Shown piece after piece: positions 55,253-63,037 of a stretch of 64,000 nucleotides of DNA. A model generated the notes under the pieces. It was given only the letters and a program-made list of their open reading frames with translations, was not told where the DNA came from and ran no database searches. Source of the DNA: MKSF01 sp037190225. GTDB lineage: Bacteria; Bacteroidota; Bacteroidia; Chitinophagales; Chitinophagaceae. Numbering within the stretch: position 1 is the first letter of the stretch; every line of letters begins with the position of its first letter. Location: positions 310,001 through 374,000 of the forward strand of contig JBBCJL010000006.1 of assembly GCA_037190225.1 (NCBI GenBank), in the 5' to 3' direction. A program made the translations under genes and the position numbers.

Positions 55253-55618
55253 ATGGGAAGCACAGGTTCAGGAAATTTTTCTGATTATAGTGGACACAAA
55301 GGAAATAATAATCAAGGGGGCGCTAGTGGTGAAGATAAATGTGGGAAGGCTGTTAGCACACATTTGGAAGATGTAGGCAGTTGTGATTATTACAAAACTC
55401 ATCACTCTCTACCGCCAGATAATTCTGAAGTTGAGGTAGTTTTTATATCGCCAAGGCTTGCCGTGGTTGATAAAGATCAAGTATGTATAGGATATTTGCC
55501 TACAACTTATAACTATTTAAGAGTTTGTATGGAAGATGGTTTTGCCTATTCAGGAATTATTAAAAACGCATCATTAACCCCGCTACCTAGTGTTTCTGTA
55601 TTGATATCGCCAAAATAA
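55253..55618 (+). CDS. Small Gly-rich protein, first gene of the island operon
   Basis: The 121-residue protein starts M-G-S-T-G-S-G-N-F-S-D-Y-S-G and stays Gly/Asn/Ser-rich and probably unstructured to about residue 30. Then come C-G-K and C-D-Y (two cysteines), and a small beta domain (about 55-121) ending V-L-I-S-P-K. Removal of Met would expose an N-terminal glycine. The stop codon abuts the next ATG. I know no family name. Because a QueC-like gene lies two genes downstream and QueC-like enzymes of type IV CBASS are reported to attach a deazaguanine to an N-terminal glycine, it is a candidate modification substrate; this is inference. Confidence 0.75.
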   Translation: MGSTGSGNFSDYSGHKGNNNQGGASGEDKCGKAVSTHLEDVGSCDYYKTHHSLPPDNSEVEVVFISPRLAVVDKDQVCIGYLPTTYNYLRVCMEDGFAYSGIIKNASLTPLPSVSVLISPK

Positions 55619-56938
55619 ATGAGTAAGATATGTATCGTAGGTGACATTGTTGTAGATGTTACTTTAAAAACAAAAGACACTCCTCTTAAAATGCGCTTGG
55701 GAGGTATTATACATTGTGCAAGGGCCTTGTGGGCTATGGATACTAAATATTCACTAGCCTACTTTGCACCTAAATATCTTAAACCTCAAATTGAAAACTA
55801 CGCTAAAGAGATTGGTGACCCAGAACTGATATACTTAGGTGAAGTTCAGACATCGCCATATGTAATGTTGATTAATGAGGTAAAGGAAATTGGAGATCAG
55901 GGATATGAATTCCTGTTAAGGGATAATATCGCTATCGAATATCTTGTTCCAGCTTTACAAGTATTAAATAAATTTTCTCATTTGTTATTGATATCCGGAA
56001 GCTATGACCTCAAAACAGTATTAGGATATATTAATAAAGAAGCCATCATTGATATAGATTTCGCTAATAACATTGAAAACATATCGATGATACAGGGCGA
56101 TCACGAATATAACACGGTATTCATTTCTACCTCTTCTCATTATTTCCTTAACCATTATCATAGTGTTGCAACATTTGACATTAAACTGTTTTTTCAACAA
56201 TTTAAAGGGCTTACCAAGAGAATTGTATTGAAGGAAAACAGGGGCGGCAGCCGGGCGTTTGATTTTGTTGCCAATCAGCTAATTGAGGTACCTTCGCAAA
56301 CTCAACCAATTGTACATTCTGTTGGTGTTGGAGATGTTTACAATACAGTTAATCTAGTAAAATCGGAAGCTTTTTCATTTGAAGAGAGCTTGACATACTC
56401 ATCTTGGATTGCTGCAGAATATGCTCAAACTACTTATGTGGACGACTTTAAGAAGATGGTTGCTCGTACTCTAAGAACTCCAATTAGTGAATTAATAGAG
56501 CTGAAAGGTGTTAGTTTGCCGTGGGAGAAGCGAAAAGACATTCATATTTACATTGCGGCACCCGATTTTGATTTTATAGATACCAGTTTAATTGACCTAC
56601 TTGAGGCAAATTTAAAATATCATAATTTTTCGCCCAGAAGACCCGTTAAGGAAAATGGTCAAATGGAAAAAGAGGCTACACCAGATAGAAAGCAAGAACT
56701 CTTTTTGAAAGATATGGCCTTATTAAAAGAATGTCATATTTTAATTGCAGTATTGCTATATAACGATCCTGGTACACTTATCGAGATTGGCCTTTTTGCT
56801 GAAAAGGGCCGCCCGACATTTGTATATGACCCAAATAACTATGCAACAAATTGTATGTTAACCCAATTACCTACGCTTTTATCAAACGATTTGGACACTA
56901 TTATGAGTAGCGTTTTTATAGAAGCTTCAAGATTATAA
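55619..56938 (+). CDS. PfkB-like kinase fused to nucleoside 2-deoxyribosyltransferase
   Basis: The 439 residues split in two. The first 290 resemble a PfkB-family (ribokinase-like) nucleoside or sugar kinase: I-C-I-V-G-D-I-V-V-D, a G-G-I-I-H-C-A-R-A-L segment and S-V-G-V-G-D-V-Y, where the catalytic aspartate is kept although the usual G-A-G-D is altered. Residues 305-439 resemble nucleoside 2-deoxyribosyltransferases: I-Y-I-A-A-P-D-F-D, L-L-K-E-C-H-I-L-I-A-V and G-T-L-I-E-I-G with the nucleophilic glutamate. A fusion of the two activities suggests salvage or exchange of a modified nucleoside. Spacing to neighbours is 0 and 1 base. Confidence 0.8.
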   Translation: MSKICIVGDIVVDVTLKTKDTPLKMRLGGIIHCARALWAMDTKYSLAYFAPKYLKPQIENYAKEIGDPELIYLGEVQTSPYVMLINEVKEIGDQGYEFLLRDNIAIEYLVPALQVLNKFSHLLLISGSYDLKTVLGYINKEAIIDIDFANNIENISMIQGDHEYNTVFISTSSHYFLNHYHSVATFDIKLFFQQFKGLTKRIVLKENRGGSRAFDFVANQLIEVPSQTQPIVHSVGVGDVYNTVNLVKSEAFSFEESLTYSSWIAAEYAQTTYVDDFKKMVARTLRTPISELIELKGVSLPWEKRKDIHIYIAAPDFDFIDTSLIDLLEANLKYHNFSPRRPVKENGQMEKEATPDRKQELFLKDMALLKECHILIAVLLYNDPGTLIEIGLFAEKGRPTFVYDPNNYATNCMLTQLPTLLSNDLDTIMSSVFIEASRL

Positions 56939-56939
56939 T

Positions 56940-57578
56940 ATGATAGAAATTAATCCAGGTGTAATTTTGATGTCCGGCGGACTTGATTCTACAACTTTAG
57001 CGTATTGTTTTTTGAAACAAAATATCGATTTTCTTCCATTAATTATTAATTATGGGCAGCATTGCTTTGAAACGGAGCTAGAACGTCTTAAACAAGTGCT
57101 ACCTGATCCCTATCTATCAAAACTGGAGATAATAAATGTTGCAGATATTTATCGACACTCAAGTTCCAAATTTATAAAAGCCGGAGATTTGTGGAATGAC
57201 AATTTGTCTGCAGATGACCTTTATATTCCCTACAGAAATGTTTTATTATTAACCATAGGTGCCTCATTTGCAAGAACTATTGGAATGAATAAGGTTTATT
57301 CAGCATTCATAAATAGCAATCATGCAAAAGAAATTGATTGTTCTTCCACTTTTTTTGATAGTTTAGACGTTTTATTGCAAGATTATGGCTCAGTAAAAAT
57401 AGAAATGCCTTTTAGGAATTTCTCGAAATATGACGTTGCTCAATTAGGTATAGAAGTAAATGCGCCTATCGCTCTTACATTTTCATGTCAGGCATCCGCA
57501 GTAATTCCATGTGGGGCTTGCCCTAATTGCGTAGACCGGCTAGAAGCCTTAAAAAAGATCCAATTCCAAAACTTGTAA
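56940..57578 (+). CDS. QueC-like 7-cyano-7-deazaguanine synthase family enzyme
   Basis: QueC makes preQ0 from carboxydeazaguanine with ATP and ammonia. The 212 residues have the PP-loop S-G-G-L-D-S-T-T (12-19), Y-I-P-Y-R-N (95-100), a D-C motif (133-134) and a zinc site C183-x7-C191-x2-C194-x2-C197. Identity is close enough to assign the fold and the ligand class. No queD, queE or folE is adjacent, so it is unlikely to be the housekeeping queuosine enzyme. The setting, beside an OGG-like protein, resembles the QueC-like Cap9 of type IV CBASS. Confidence 0.87.
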   Translation: MIEINPGVILMSGGLDSTTLAYCFLKQNIDFLPLIINYGQHCFETELERLKQVLPDPYLSKLEIINVADIYRHSSSKFIKAGDLWNDNLSADDLYIPYRNVLLLTIGASFARTIGMNKVYSAFINSNHAKEIDCSSTFFDSLDVLLQDYGSVKIEMPFRNFSKYDVAQLGIEVNAPIALTFSCQASAVIPCGACPNCVDRLEALKKIQFQNL

Positions 57579-57581
57579 TGT

Positions 57582-58238
57582 ATGAATATTGAAAAAATAA
57601 TCCATGCAAAACAGCTAGTTGAATATATAGAGAATGACGTAAAGCTCGAAGTAATTCCGTCGAATAACTGCCCTTATCACAATCATATTGGGGCTCTATT
57701 TGTAGATATTATTCTTCAAGCAGGAGTAAATTACAAAAATATTGTTGCGCCGAGAGTCAACAAGATATTCTACAACTATCCGGAAGCAGACACCGTTCTT
57801 AAATTTCAAAAGCTTATTCATCAAAAAAAGCTAAGTACTCTAATAAGCTGGAAAAATGATATAAAGTTGAATAGGATTGTCAGACTTATAGATTTTTGTA
57901 TAGAACATCAAATTGATTCTGCTTCTGATCTTAAGCATTTTTTAATGCAGAACCCTTATAACAAAAAGGTCTTTTTAAGTATTAATGGTATTGGTAGTAA
58001 GACCTATGATTATTTACTAAAGCTTATGCATGTAGATACCATTGCGGTAGATAGGCATATATATTCATTTTTAGAAAATGCGGGCATTGAAATTTCCGAC
58101 TATGACTATATAAAGTCTGTAGTAGAATTTGCTGCTGATTTTATGAATATTTCCAGAAGATCGATTGATTATAGCATCTGGAAATATATGGCATATGCTC
58201 AAAAGGCAACATCAGCTCAGCGAGAGTTTCAGTTTTAA
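57582..58238 (+). CDS. OGG1-like HhH glycosylase/lyase family protein
   Basis: The 218 residues contain a helix-hairpin-helix unit I-N-G-I-G-S-K-T (134-141) followed by V-D-T-I-A-V-D-R-H-I-Y-S-F-L (151-164). In human OGG1 the corresponding G-V-G-T-K and V-D-V-H hold the catalytic Lys249 and Asp268. Here the matching residues are Lys140 and Asp157, so a bifunctional glycosylase/lyase mechanism is possible. The rest of the protein is not recognisably OGG1. It starts 3 bases after the QueC-like gene and belongs with it. Base substrate unknown. Confidence 0.75.
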   Translation: MNIEKIIHAKQLVEYIENDVKLEVIPSNNCPYHNHIGALFVDIILQAGVNYKNIVAPRVNKIFYNYPEADTVLKFQKLIHQKKLSTLISWKNDIKLNRIVRLIDFCIEHQIDSASDLKHFLMQNPYNKKVFLSINGIGSKTYDYLLKLMHVDTIAVDRHIYSFLENAGIEISDYDYIKSVVEFAADFMNISRRSIDYSIWKYMAYAQKATSAQREFQF

Positions 58239-58298
58239 TCAATTATTTGTCTATATACTTTATAGTTCTGAACACACCACCAACAAAAGCCTGAACAT

Positions 58299-59882
58299 AT
58301 GAATTGGAACAACCTGCTTAGCGATTTTCGTTTAAGAGAATCAACCAGAACACCAGACTCCAGAAATAGTTTTGAAAGCGACTTTGGCAGAATAATATTT
58401 AGCCCGGCTACCAGGAGAATGCATGATAAAACGCAGGTATTTCCACTTACAGCCGATGACAATATCCACTCCCGGCTTACCCATTCTATGGAAGTAATGG
58501 CGATTGGACATTCGCTGGGCATTAAAGTTTGTGAAGATGCTGACTTTGCCCAAAAGCTTGGTATAGACAAAACACAACTATATAGAGAAATACCCATAGT
58601 GCTCAAAAACGCCTGCCTGCTGCACGATATTGGCAATCCTCCTTTCGGTCACTTTGGAGAGGCCGTATTTCAAAACTATTTTAAGAATTATTTTGAACGT
58701 AATCCAGACTTTGAGTTATCCGGCGATGAAGATGAAGATAAACTGCGTAAAGAAGATTTTACCTTTTTCGATGGCAATGCACAAGGGTTCAGAGTTATTA
58801 CAAAGCTTCAGATATTAAATGATAAGTATGGCTTGAACTTAACCGCAGCAACCCTGGGGGCGTACATAAAATATCCAAATAGCAGCGAGAAAAATAAGGA
58901 GATAATACATAAAAAGAAGAGAGGGATATTTCAATCGGAGGTAGAATACTATAATCAAATTGCACAGGAATGCGGATTGAAAATAGAGGATGAATATGTA
59001 AGACATCCGCTTTGCTACCTTATGGAGGCAGCAGATTCTATATGCTACCTGACAATGGATATTGAAGATGGTTTTAATAAAGGATGGTATGACTTTGATT
59101 TTATCATACAAAAGCTATCCCATGTATCGGGTATCAAAGAATCTGCAGCAAAAATAAAAGGTGCAAACATAGGGCCCAGAGCCGAAATCACCTGGATGGT
59201 AAAATTTAGAATTGAATTGATAAGTCGGTTGGTAGCATTAGCAACCAAAAATTTCCTTGATAATTATGAAAAAATTATTGCTGGTAAATACAACCATGAA
59301 TTAATTGTACACGACAGTGAAAACTTAGCTAAAGAATTGGGGAAATTCTGTTATAACGAAGTGTTTACTCATAGAGAGATAACATCTCTAGAGCTGACAG
59401 GGCATTCTGTAGTGACTGGCTTACTGGATATTTACATTAACTTTGTATTTCATAAAGAAGAGGCTTACCGAAACCGGGCTGCGGGTCTTATCTCTGATAG
59501 TATAATACAGGTAGCTATAGAGGAAAATAAGCGGGCAGTCTTTACCCAAAAGCGGCAAAAGCTTGAAGAAAAGAAGGGAAAGGAAACAAATGCGGTAAAG
59601 AAAGCCAAAATAGAAAAAGATTGTACTGATGTTGACGCATTATTTGCTAAGTTAAAACAGTTAGATAGCGAGTTAAACACAGAAACAGACAGCGAAAGAA
59701 GTAAAACTATAAAACATAATTTGTTAGAAGTTGAAACAAAAATATGTGCAATAATTGTTCCCTCTTTAGAAGATTTGGATAATTATTATAAATTGCGGGT
59801 AATTGTTGACTTTATTTCTGGAATGACAGATCAATTTGCTTTATCACATTATCAAAAATTAAGTGGCCAAAAAATTAACTGA
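58299..59882 (+). CDS. HD-domain dGTPase-like phosphohydrolase
   Basis: The 527-residue protein matches the dGTPase (Dgt) family: S-F-E-S-D-F-G-R-I-I-F-S-P-A-T-R-R-M, metal-ligand His62 in R-L-T-H-S-M-E-V, H109-D110 in L-L-H-D-I-G-N-P-P-F-G-H-F-G-E, and an Asp in M-E-A-A-D-S. Dgt enzymes cut dGTP (or other dNTPs) to nucleoside and triphosphate; several related proteins act against phages by dNTP depletion. A charged helical insert (about 405-465) is family-like. It follows the glycosylase gene after 60 bases and overlaps the last gene by 20. Confidence 0.9.
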   Translation: MNWNNLLSDFRLRESTRTPDSRNSFESDFGRIIFSPATRRMHDKTQVFPLTADDNIHSRLTHSMEVMAIGHSLGIKVCEDADFAQKLGIDKTQLYREIPIVLKNACLLHDIGNPPFGHFGEAVFQNYFKNYFERNPDFELSGDEDEDKLRKEDFTFFDGNAQGFRVITKLQILNDKYGLNLTAATLGAYIKYPNSSEKNKEIIHKKKRGIFQSEVEYYNQIAQECGLKIEDEYVRHPLCYLMEAADSICYLTMDIEDGFNKGWYDFDFIIQKLSHVSGIKESAAKIKGANIGPRAEITWMVKFRIELISRLVALATKNFLDNYEKIIAGKYNHELIVHDSENLAKELGKFCYNEVFTHREITSLELTGHSVVTGLLDIYINFVFHKEEAYRNRAAGLISDSIIQVAIEENKRAVFTQKRQKLEEKKGKETNAVKKAKIEKDCTDVDALFAKLKQLDSELNTETDSERSKTIKHNLLEVETKICAIIVPSLEDLDNYYKLRVIVDFISGMTDQFALSHYQKLSGQKIN

Positions 59883-60582
59883 TATACAAAAATTTATTAA
59901 AGATAGGGAAAGAGATTTTCTTCCCTACCTTCAGAATCGATTAGATAAAGAAGTTGTCAATTTTCTAAGTGAACTAAGCAAAATTGATGACCTATATTTA
60001 TTCAGTGGTATTATTAGGAACTATTTTATTGGGGGGGATGACATTAGGGATGTAGATATAATGATTGACTCCACAAAAGATATCAGTTATTTCATTAATA
60101 AGTATAATCACAGGCAAAATAGTTATGGTGGCTATAAAATATTTATAAATAACACAACAATTGATCTGTGGTATTTGAAAGATACCTGGGCATTACATAA
60201 TTCGCAAAAAGTAATGGATTTTGAGATAGAACGCTATATTCCTTCTACTGCATTTTTTAATTTTTCCTCTATCCTATTTTCATTTAAAGAAAACTCTTTT
60301 TTTTATACTAAACATTTTTTAAGATTTATCCGTGATAGAAAAATAGATTATGTGTATGAGCCGAATGCAAATTATGCTTTGTGTGTAGTAAATACCTTTT
60401 ATTACCAAGACAAATTAGGGCTAAACTTATCTGATAATTTAAAAAAATTTATTTTACAACGGTATAAAAAATATTTAGCAGAATATAATGCTACTCAAAT
60501 TAAACACTTTGGAAAGGTTTTATATCGAAATGAAGAAATAGTTGATAGGGCTGAAAAACTATCATCCATAATATTAGTTTAA
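59863..60582 (+). CDS. Minimal nucleotidyltransferase-fold protein
   Basis: The 239 residues carry F-S-G-I-I-R-N-Y-F-I-G-G and R-D-V-D-I-M-I-D (48-69), a G-x-x-R-x-x-x-x-G ... D-x-D pattern of class II-type pol-beta nucleotidyltransferases (CCA-adding/poly(A) polymerase superfamily) with Asp63 and Asp65 as likely metal ligands. It lacks the large RNA-binding parts and also the G-S-x-x-x-x-T pattern of CD-NTases. The role is unknown: nucleotide transfer to a protein, RNA or small molecule are all open. It overlaps the dGTPase gene by 20 bases and ends the operon. Confidence 0.7.
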   Translation: MAKKLTDIQKFIKDRERDFLPYLQNRLDKEVVNFLSELSKIDDLYLFSGIIRNYFIGGDDIRDVDIMIDSTKDISYFINKYNHRQNSYGGYKIFINNTTIDLWYLKDTWALHNSQKVMDFEIERYIPSTAFFNFSSILFSFKENSFFYTKHFLRFIRDRKIDYVYEPNANYALCVVNTFYYQDKLGLNLSDNLKKFILQRYKKYLAEYNATQIKHFGKVLYRNEEIVDRAEKLSSIILV

Positions 60583-60811
60583 AAGCAACTATATCTCGTT
60601 AGTGTTTGTTTTTCAATAAAATAAGAAACCACTTGCTTAGAATTTATTATTAACCTTACTAATGGCCGACGTACATTCCAAAGAAACAAGAAGTTTGAAT
60701 GCTTTACAGCGGTTACCCGCAGCGAGGCACGAGCGAGGAATAATAGCGGATTATTCGCAGTTTTTATTTTTTTCAAAGGAGCTCATGAAGACTGTGTCGT
60801 TGCCCTGCCGC

Positions 60812-60908
60812 GGTATGGGGCGGCTTTTGGTACATTGGCCGGGTATGCTCCGGGTGGCTGGGAGGTGATGCGCCTGCCGCGTATAGCACTTCTGCCCCGC
60901 CCCATACC
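60812..60908. repeat. 12-bp inverted repeat in the right flank
   Basis: GGTATGGGGCGG (60812-60823) and CCGCCCCATACC (60897-60908) are perfect complements, 73 bases apart. Confidence 0.6.
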
Positions 60909-61101
60909 GGGGACACGCCCTAAAAAAAGAAACAGGAATCGCCCTTTTGAGGCCGGGCAGGTAGATGGGCTTTGTATTACAGGCTGCCGTAAGCGGTGGT
61001 CCCCCTTCTGCTTTTGTTTTCTTGGCTGCTATGGAACGGTTGGCCTTTAGGCCGGCTTTATTTTAACGATATAGTGTGTAACAGACCCGGGAAATGTTGG
61101 C

Positions 61102-61109
61102 TATTTTTG
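61102..61109 (+). promoter_or_regulatory. -7 box for the DUF763 gene
   Basis: TATTTTTG matches TAnnTTTG and lies 8-11 bases before the two candidate ATGs, implying a very short leader. Confidence 0.5.
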
Positions 61110-61120
61110 TTAGCAATATG

Positions 61121-62350
61121 ATGAAGAGATCCGGCAGCGCAGATCTACCCTTACATTACGGCCATGTTCCGCCCTGGCTGGCTGCGCGCATGGCGGCATT
61201 GGGCAAGGCCATCGTAGAAGAAATTATTGCCGGGCAAGGCAAAAGCGCCCTGCTGTCTAAGCTAAGCGACCCCTTCTGGTTCCAGAGCCTGGGCACCGTA
61301 ATGGGTATGGACTGGCATTCTTCCGGCATTACCACTTCCGTAATGGGAGCTTTAAGAAGCAGCATCAACCCGCTGGCCAAAGAATTTGGTATCTTCATCT
61401 GCGGCGGTAAGGGCCGCCACTCGAGGAACATGCCCCAGGATATCGTCCGCTTTGCCGAAACCACTGGCCTGAACGCGCCCGACCTGGTGCGGAGCAGCAG
61501 GCTGAGCGCCAAGGTGGATAATACGGCCGTGCAGGATGGCTTTCAACTGTACCAGCATCATTTTATCGTGAGTGATGAAGGCCAGTGGACGGTGATCCAG
61601 CAAGGCATGCGCGATAGCAGCGCTACCGCCCGGCGTTATCATTGGCACTCACCTGCCGTAAAATCGTTTACCGAAACGCCACATACCAGCATTTACGGGG
61701 AGAACCAGGGTACGATCCTCAACCTGACGGATAAGATGGCGCAGCCTTTGAAAACAGCCATGATGGAGATGACTGCGGAAAATCCTGACAGAATGTTGAC
61801 TGAGATCTCTAAGATCAGGCACCTGGTGATGCCCGGCCATCATGATGTAAAGGCAAAGGATGTAGATATGAAGCGTTTAGGCGCTGTGTTATGGCTGGCT
61901 CAGGAAAAGCATGTGCATAATTTTGAAGAGCTGTTGCTGCTGGAGGGTTTAGGCCCGAGAACGATGCAGTCCCTGGCTTTGGTGAGTGAGGTGATCTACG
62001 GGCAGCCTTCCCAGTTTAAGGATCCGGCACGTTTTTCTTTTGCCCATGGTGGAAAAGATAGTCATCCCTTCCCGGTTCCTACTAAAGTTTATGATGAAAC
62101 CATCGACACTTTACAGCATGCCATACAAAGGTCAAAGCTGGGCCAGCAGGATAAGATACAGGCCATACAGTCGCTTTCGAAAGTAACAGCCCGGCTGGCG
62201 GAAGATTTTGTACCGGATGGAAGCCTTGACGAATTTATTGCCCATGAAAGGGAGAACTCCTGGAAATATGGCGGCAGAACCGTTTTTGGTAAGGCCAGGC
62301 CTCCTCAGAGCCGCCAGTTAAACCTATTCGATGATGACCAATTCTCCTAA
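61121..62350 (+). CDS. DUF763 protein
   Basis: The 409-residue protein starts M-K-R-S-G-S-A-D-L-P-L-H-Y-G-H-V-P-P-W-L, the exact N-terminus of DUF763 proteins, which are found in archaea and scattered bacteria. Later motifs are G-G-K-G-R-H-S-R-N-M-P and L-L-L-L-E-G-L-G-P-R-T-M-Q-S-L-A-L, the latter a helix-hairpin-helix-like unit suggesting DNA binding. The function is unknown. ATG 61118 or 61121 can both serve; I use the second. Codon use is GC-rich like the core genome, unlike the preceding island. Endonuclease V overlaps its end by 20 bases. Confidence 0.87.
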   Translation: MKRSGSADLPLHYGHVPPWLAARMAALGKAIVEEIIAGQGKSALLSKLSDPFWFQSLGTVMGMDWHSSGITTSVMGALRSSINPLAKEFGIFICGGKGRHSRNMPQDIVRFAETTGLNAPDLVRSSRLSAKVDNTAVQDGFQLYQHHFIVSDEGQWTVIQQGMRDSSATARRYHWHSPAVKSFTETPHTSIYGENQGTILNLTDKMAQPLKTAMMEMTAENPDRMLTEISKIRHLVMPGHHDVKAKDVDMKRLGAVLWLAQEKHVHNFEELLLLEGLGPRTMQSLALVSEVIYGQPSQFKDPARFSFAHGGKDSHPFPVPTKVYDETIDTLQHAIQRSKLGQQDKIQAIQSLSKVTARLAEDFVPDGSLDEFIAHERENSWKYGGRTVFGKARPPQSRQLNLFDDDQFS

Positions 62351-62969
62351 CCTTACCATAACAGAGGCTACCGCCATCCAGGAGGAGCTGGGTGCACAGC
62401 TGCGTTTTGACCTGGTTAAAGACCCGGATCTTCATACGATTGGCGGCGCGGATATTTCCTTCAACAAAGGCAGCAACGAGCTTTTCGCGGCTATCGTGAT
62501 ACTGAGCTTCCCATATATGACCCTGCAGGGCTATGCGCTGGCCCGGGGCAGCAGCGATTTCCCCTACATTCCGGGGTTTTTAGGTTTCCGGGAAGTACCC
62601 AGTCTATTAAAAGCCTGGGAAATGATCTCCGATAAACCTGATGTATTGGTGCTGGACGGACAGGGCATCTTGCACCCGAGACGCATGGGCATTGCCTCGC
62701 ATTTTGGTGTACTGACCCGGCAGCTTACCATTGGCTGTGCTAAAAATTCACTATTCGGTAAGTATGAAACGCTGGGGCTGCAAAAATATGCAGCGAGTCC
62801 GATATATGGTCATGGTGGCATTGCCGGCTATGCCTTGCGTACGAAAGACGGTGTGCAACCCGTGTTTGTTTCCCCGGGGTACGGGATAGATGTTCCGCAG
62901 TCATTGGCCGTTATCCGTAAATGCATCGGTAGATACCGGAACCGACAAGACTGGCGCATGAAGTGGTGA
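62331..62969 (+). CDS. nfi: Endonuclease V, C-terminus lost to an apparent frameshift
   Basis: Endonuclease V nicks DNA (or RNA) one base 3' of inosine. The reading gives 212 residues with the catalytic aspartate in G-A-D-I-S-F, the glutamate in G-F-L-G-F-R-E-V-P and D-G-Q-G-I-L-H-P-R. After about residue 202 the frame ends in N-R-Q-D-W-R-M-K-W. In the other frame the sequence continues P-E-P-T-R-L-A-H-E-V-V-N-R-F to a stop at 63035-63037, which is the expected family tail. One missing base near 62935 would explain it. Active-site residues are intact, so the product may still work. Confidence 0.85.
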   Translation: MMTNSPNLTITEATAIQEELGAQLRFDLVKDPDLHTIGGADISFNKGSNELFAAIVILSFPYMTLQGYALARGSSDFPYIPGFLGFREVPSLLKAWEMISDKPDVLVLDGQGILHPRRMGIASHFGVLTRQLTIGCAKNSLFGKYETLGLQKYAASPIYGHGGIAGYALRTKDGVQPVFVSPGYGIDVPQSLAVIRKCIGRYRNRQDWRMKW

Positions 62970-63037
62970 ACCGGTTTAGGACAGGGGAACTGAAAGAAGG
63001 ATTTCATCAGATCATCCAAAATCCTGAGCTATTTTAG

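Larger units (their letters stand above)
60583..61117. other. Non-coding right flank of the island
   Basis: An AT-rich stretch (60583-60800) is followed by a GC-rich block to about 61060 without a believable gene. The block contains a 12-bp inverted repeat (60812-60823 / 60897-60908) and TGCCCTGCCGC (60801-60811), also found left of the operon. Confidence 0.5.

Noticed and set aside
59863..60582. Reading the nucleotidyltransferase as a CD-NTase and the operon as ordinary type IV CBASS
   Set aside because: The G-S-x-x-x-x-T loop is missing, no effector or TGT is present, and the D-x-D context resembles CCA-type enzymes.
60662..61050. Two short plus-strand frames in the right flank
   Set aside because: Composition typical of non-coding GC-rich relic, no family resemblance.
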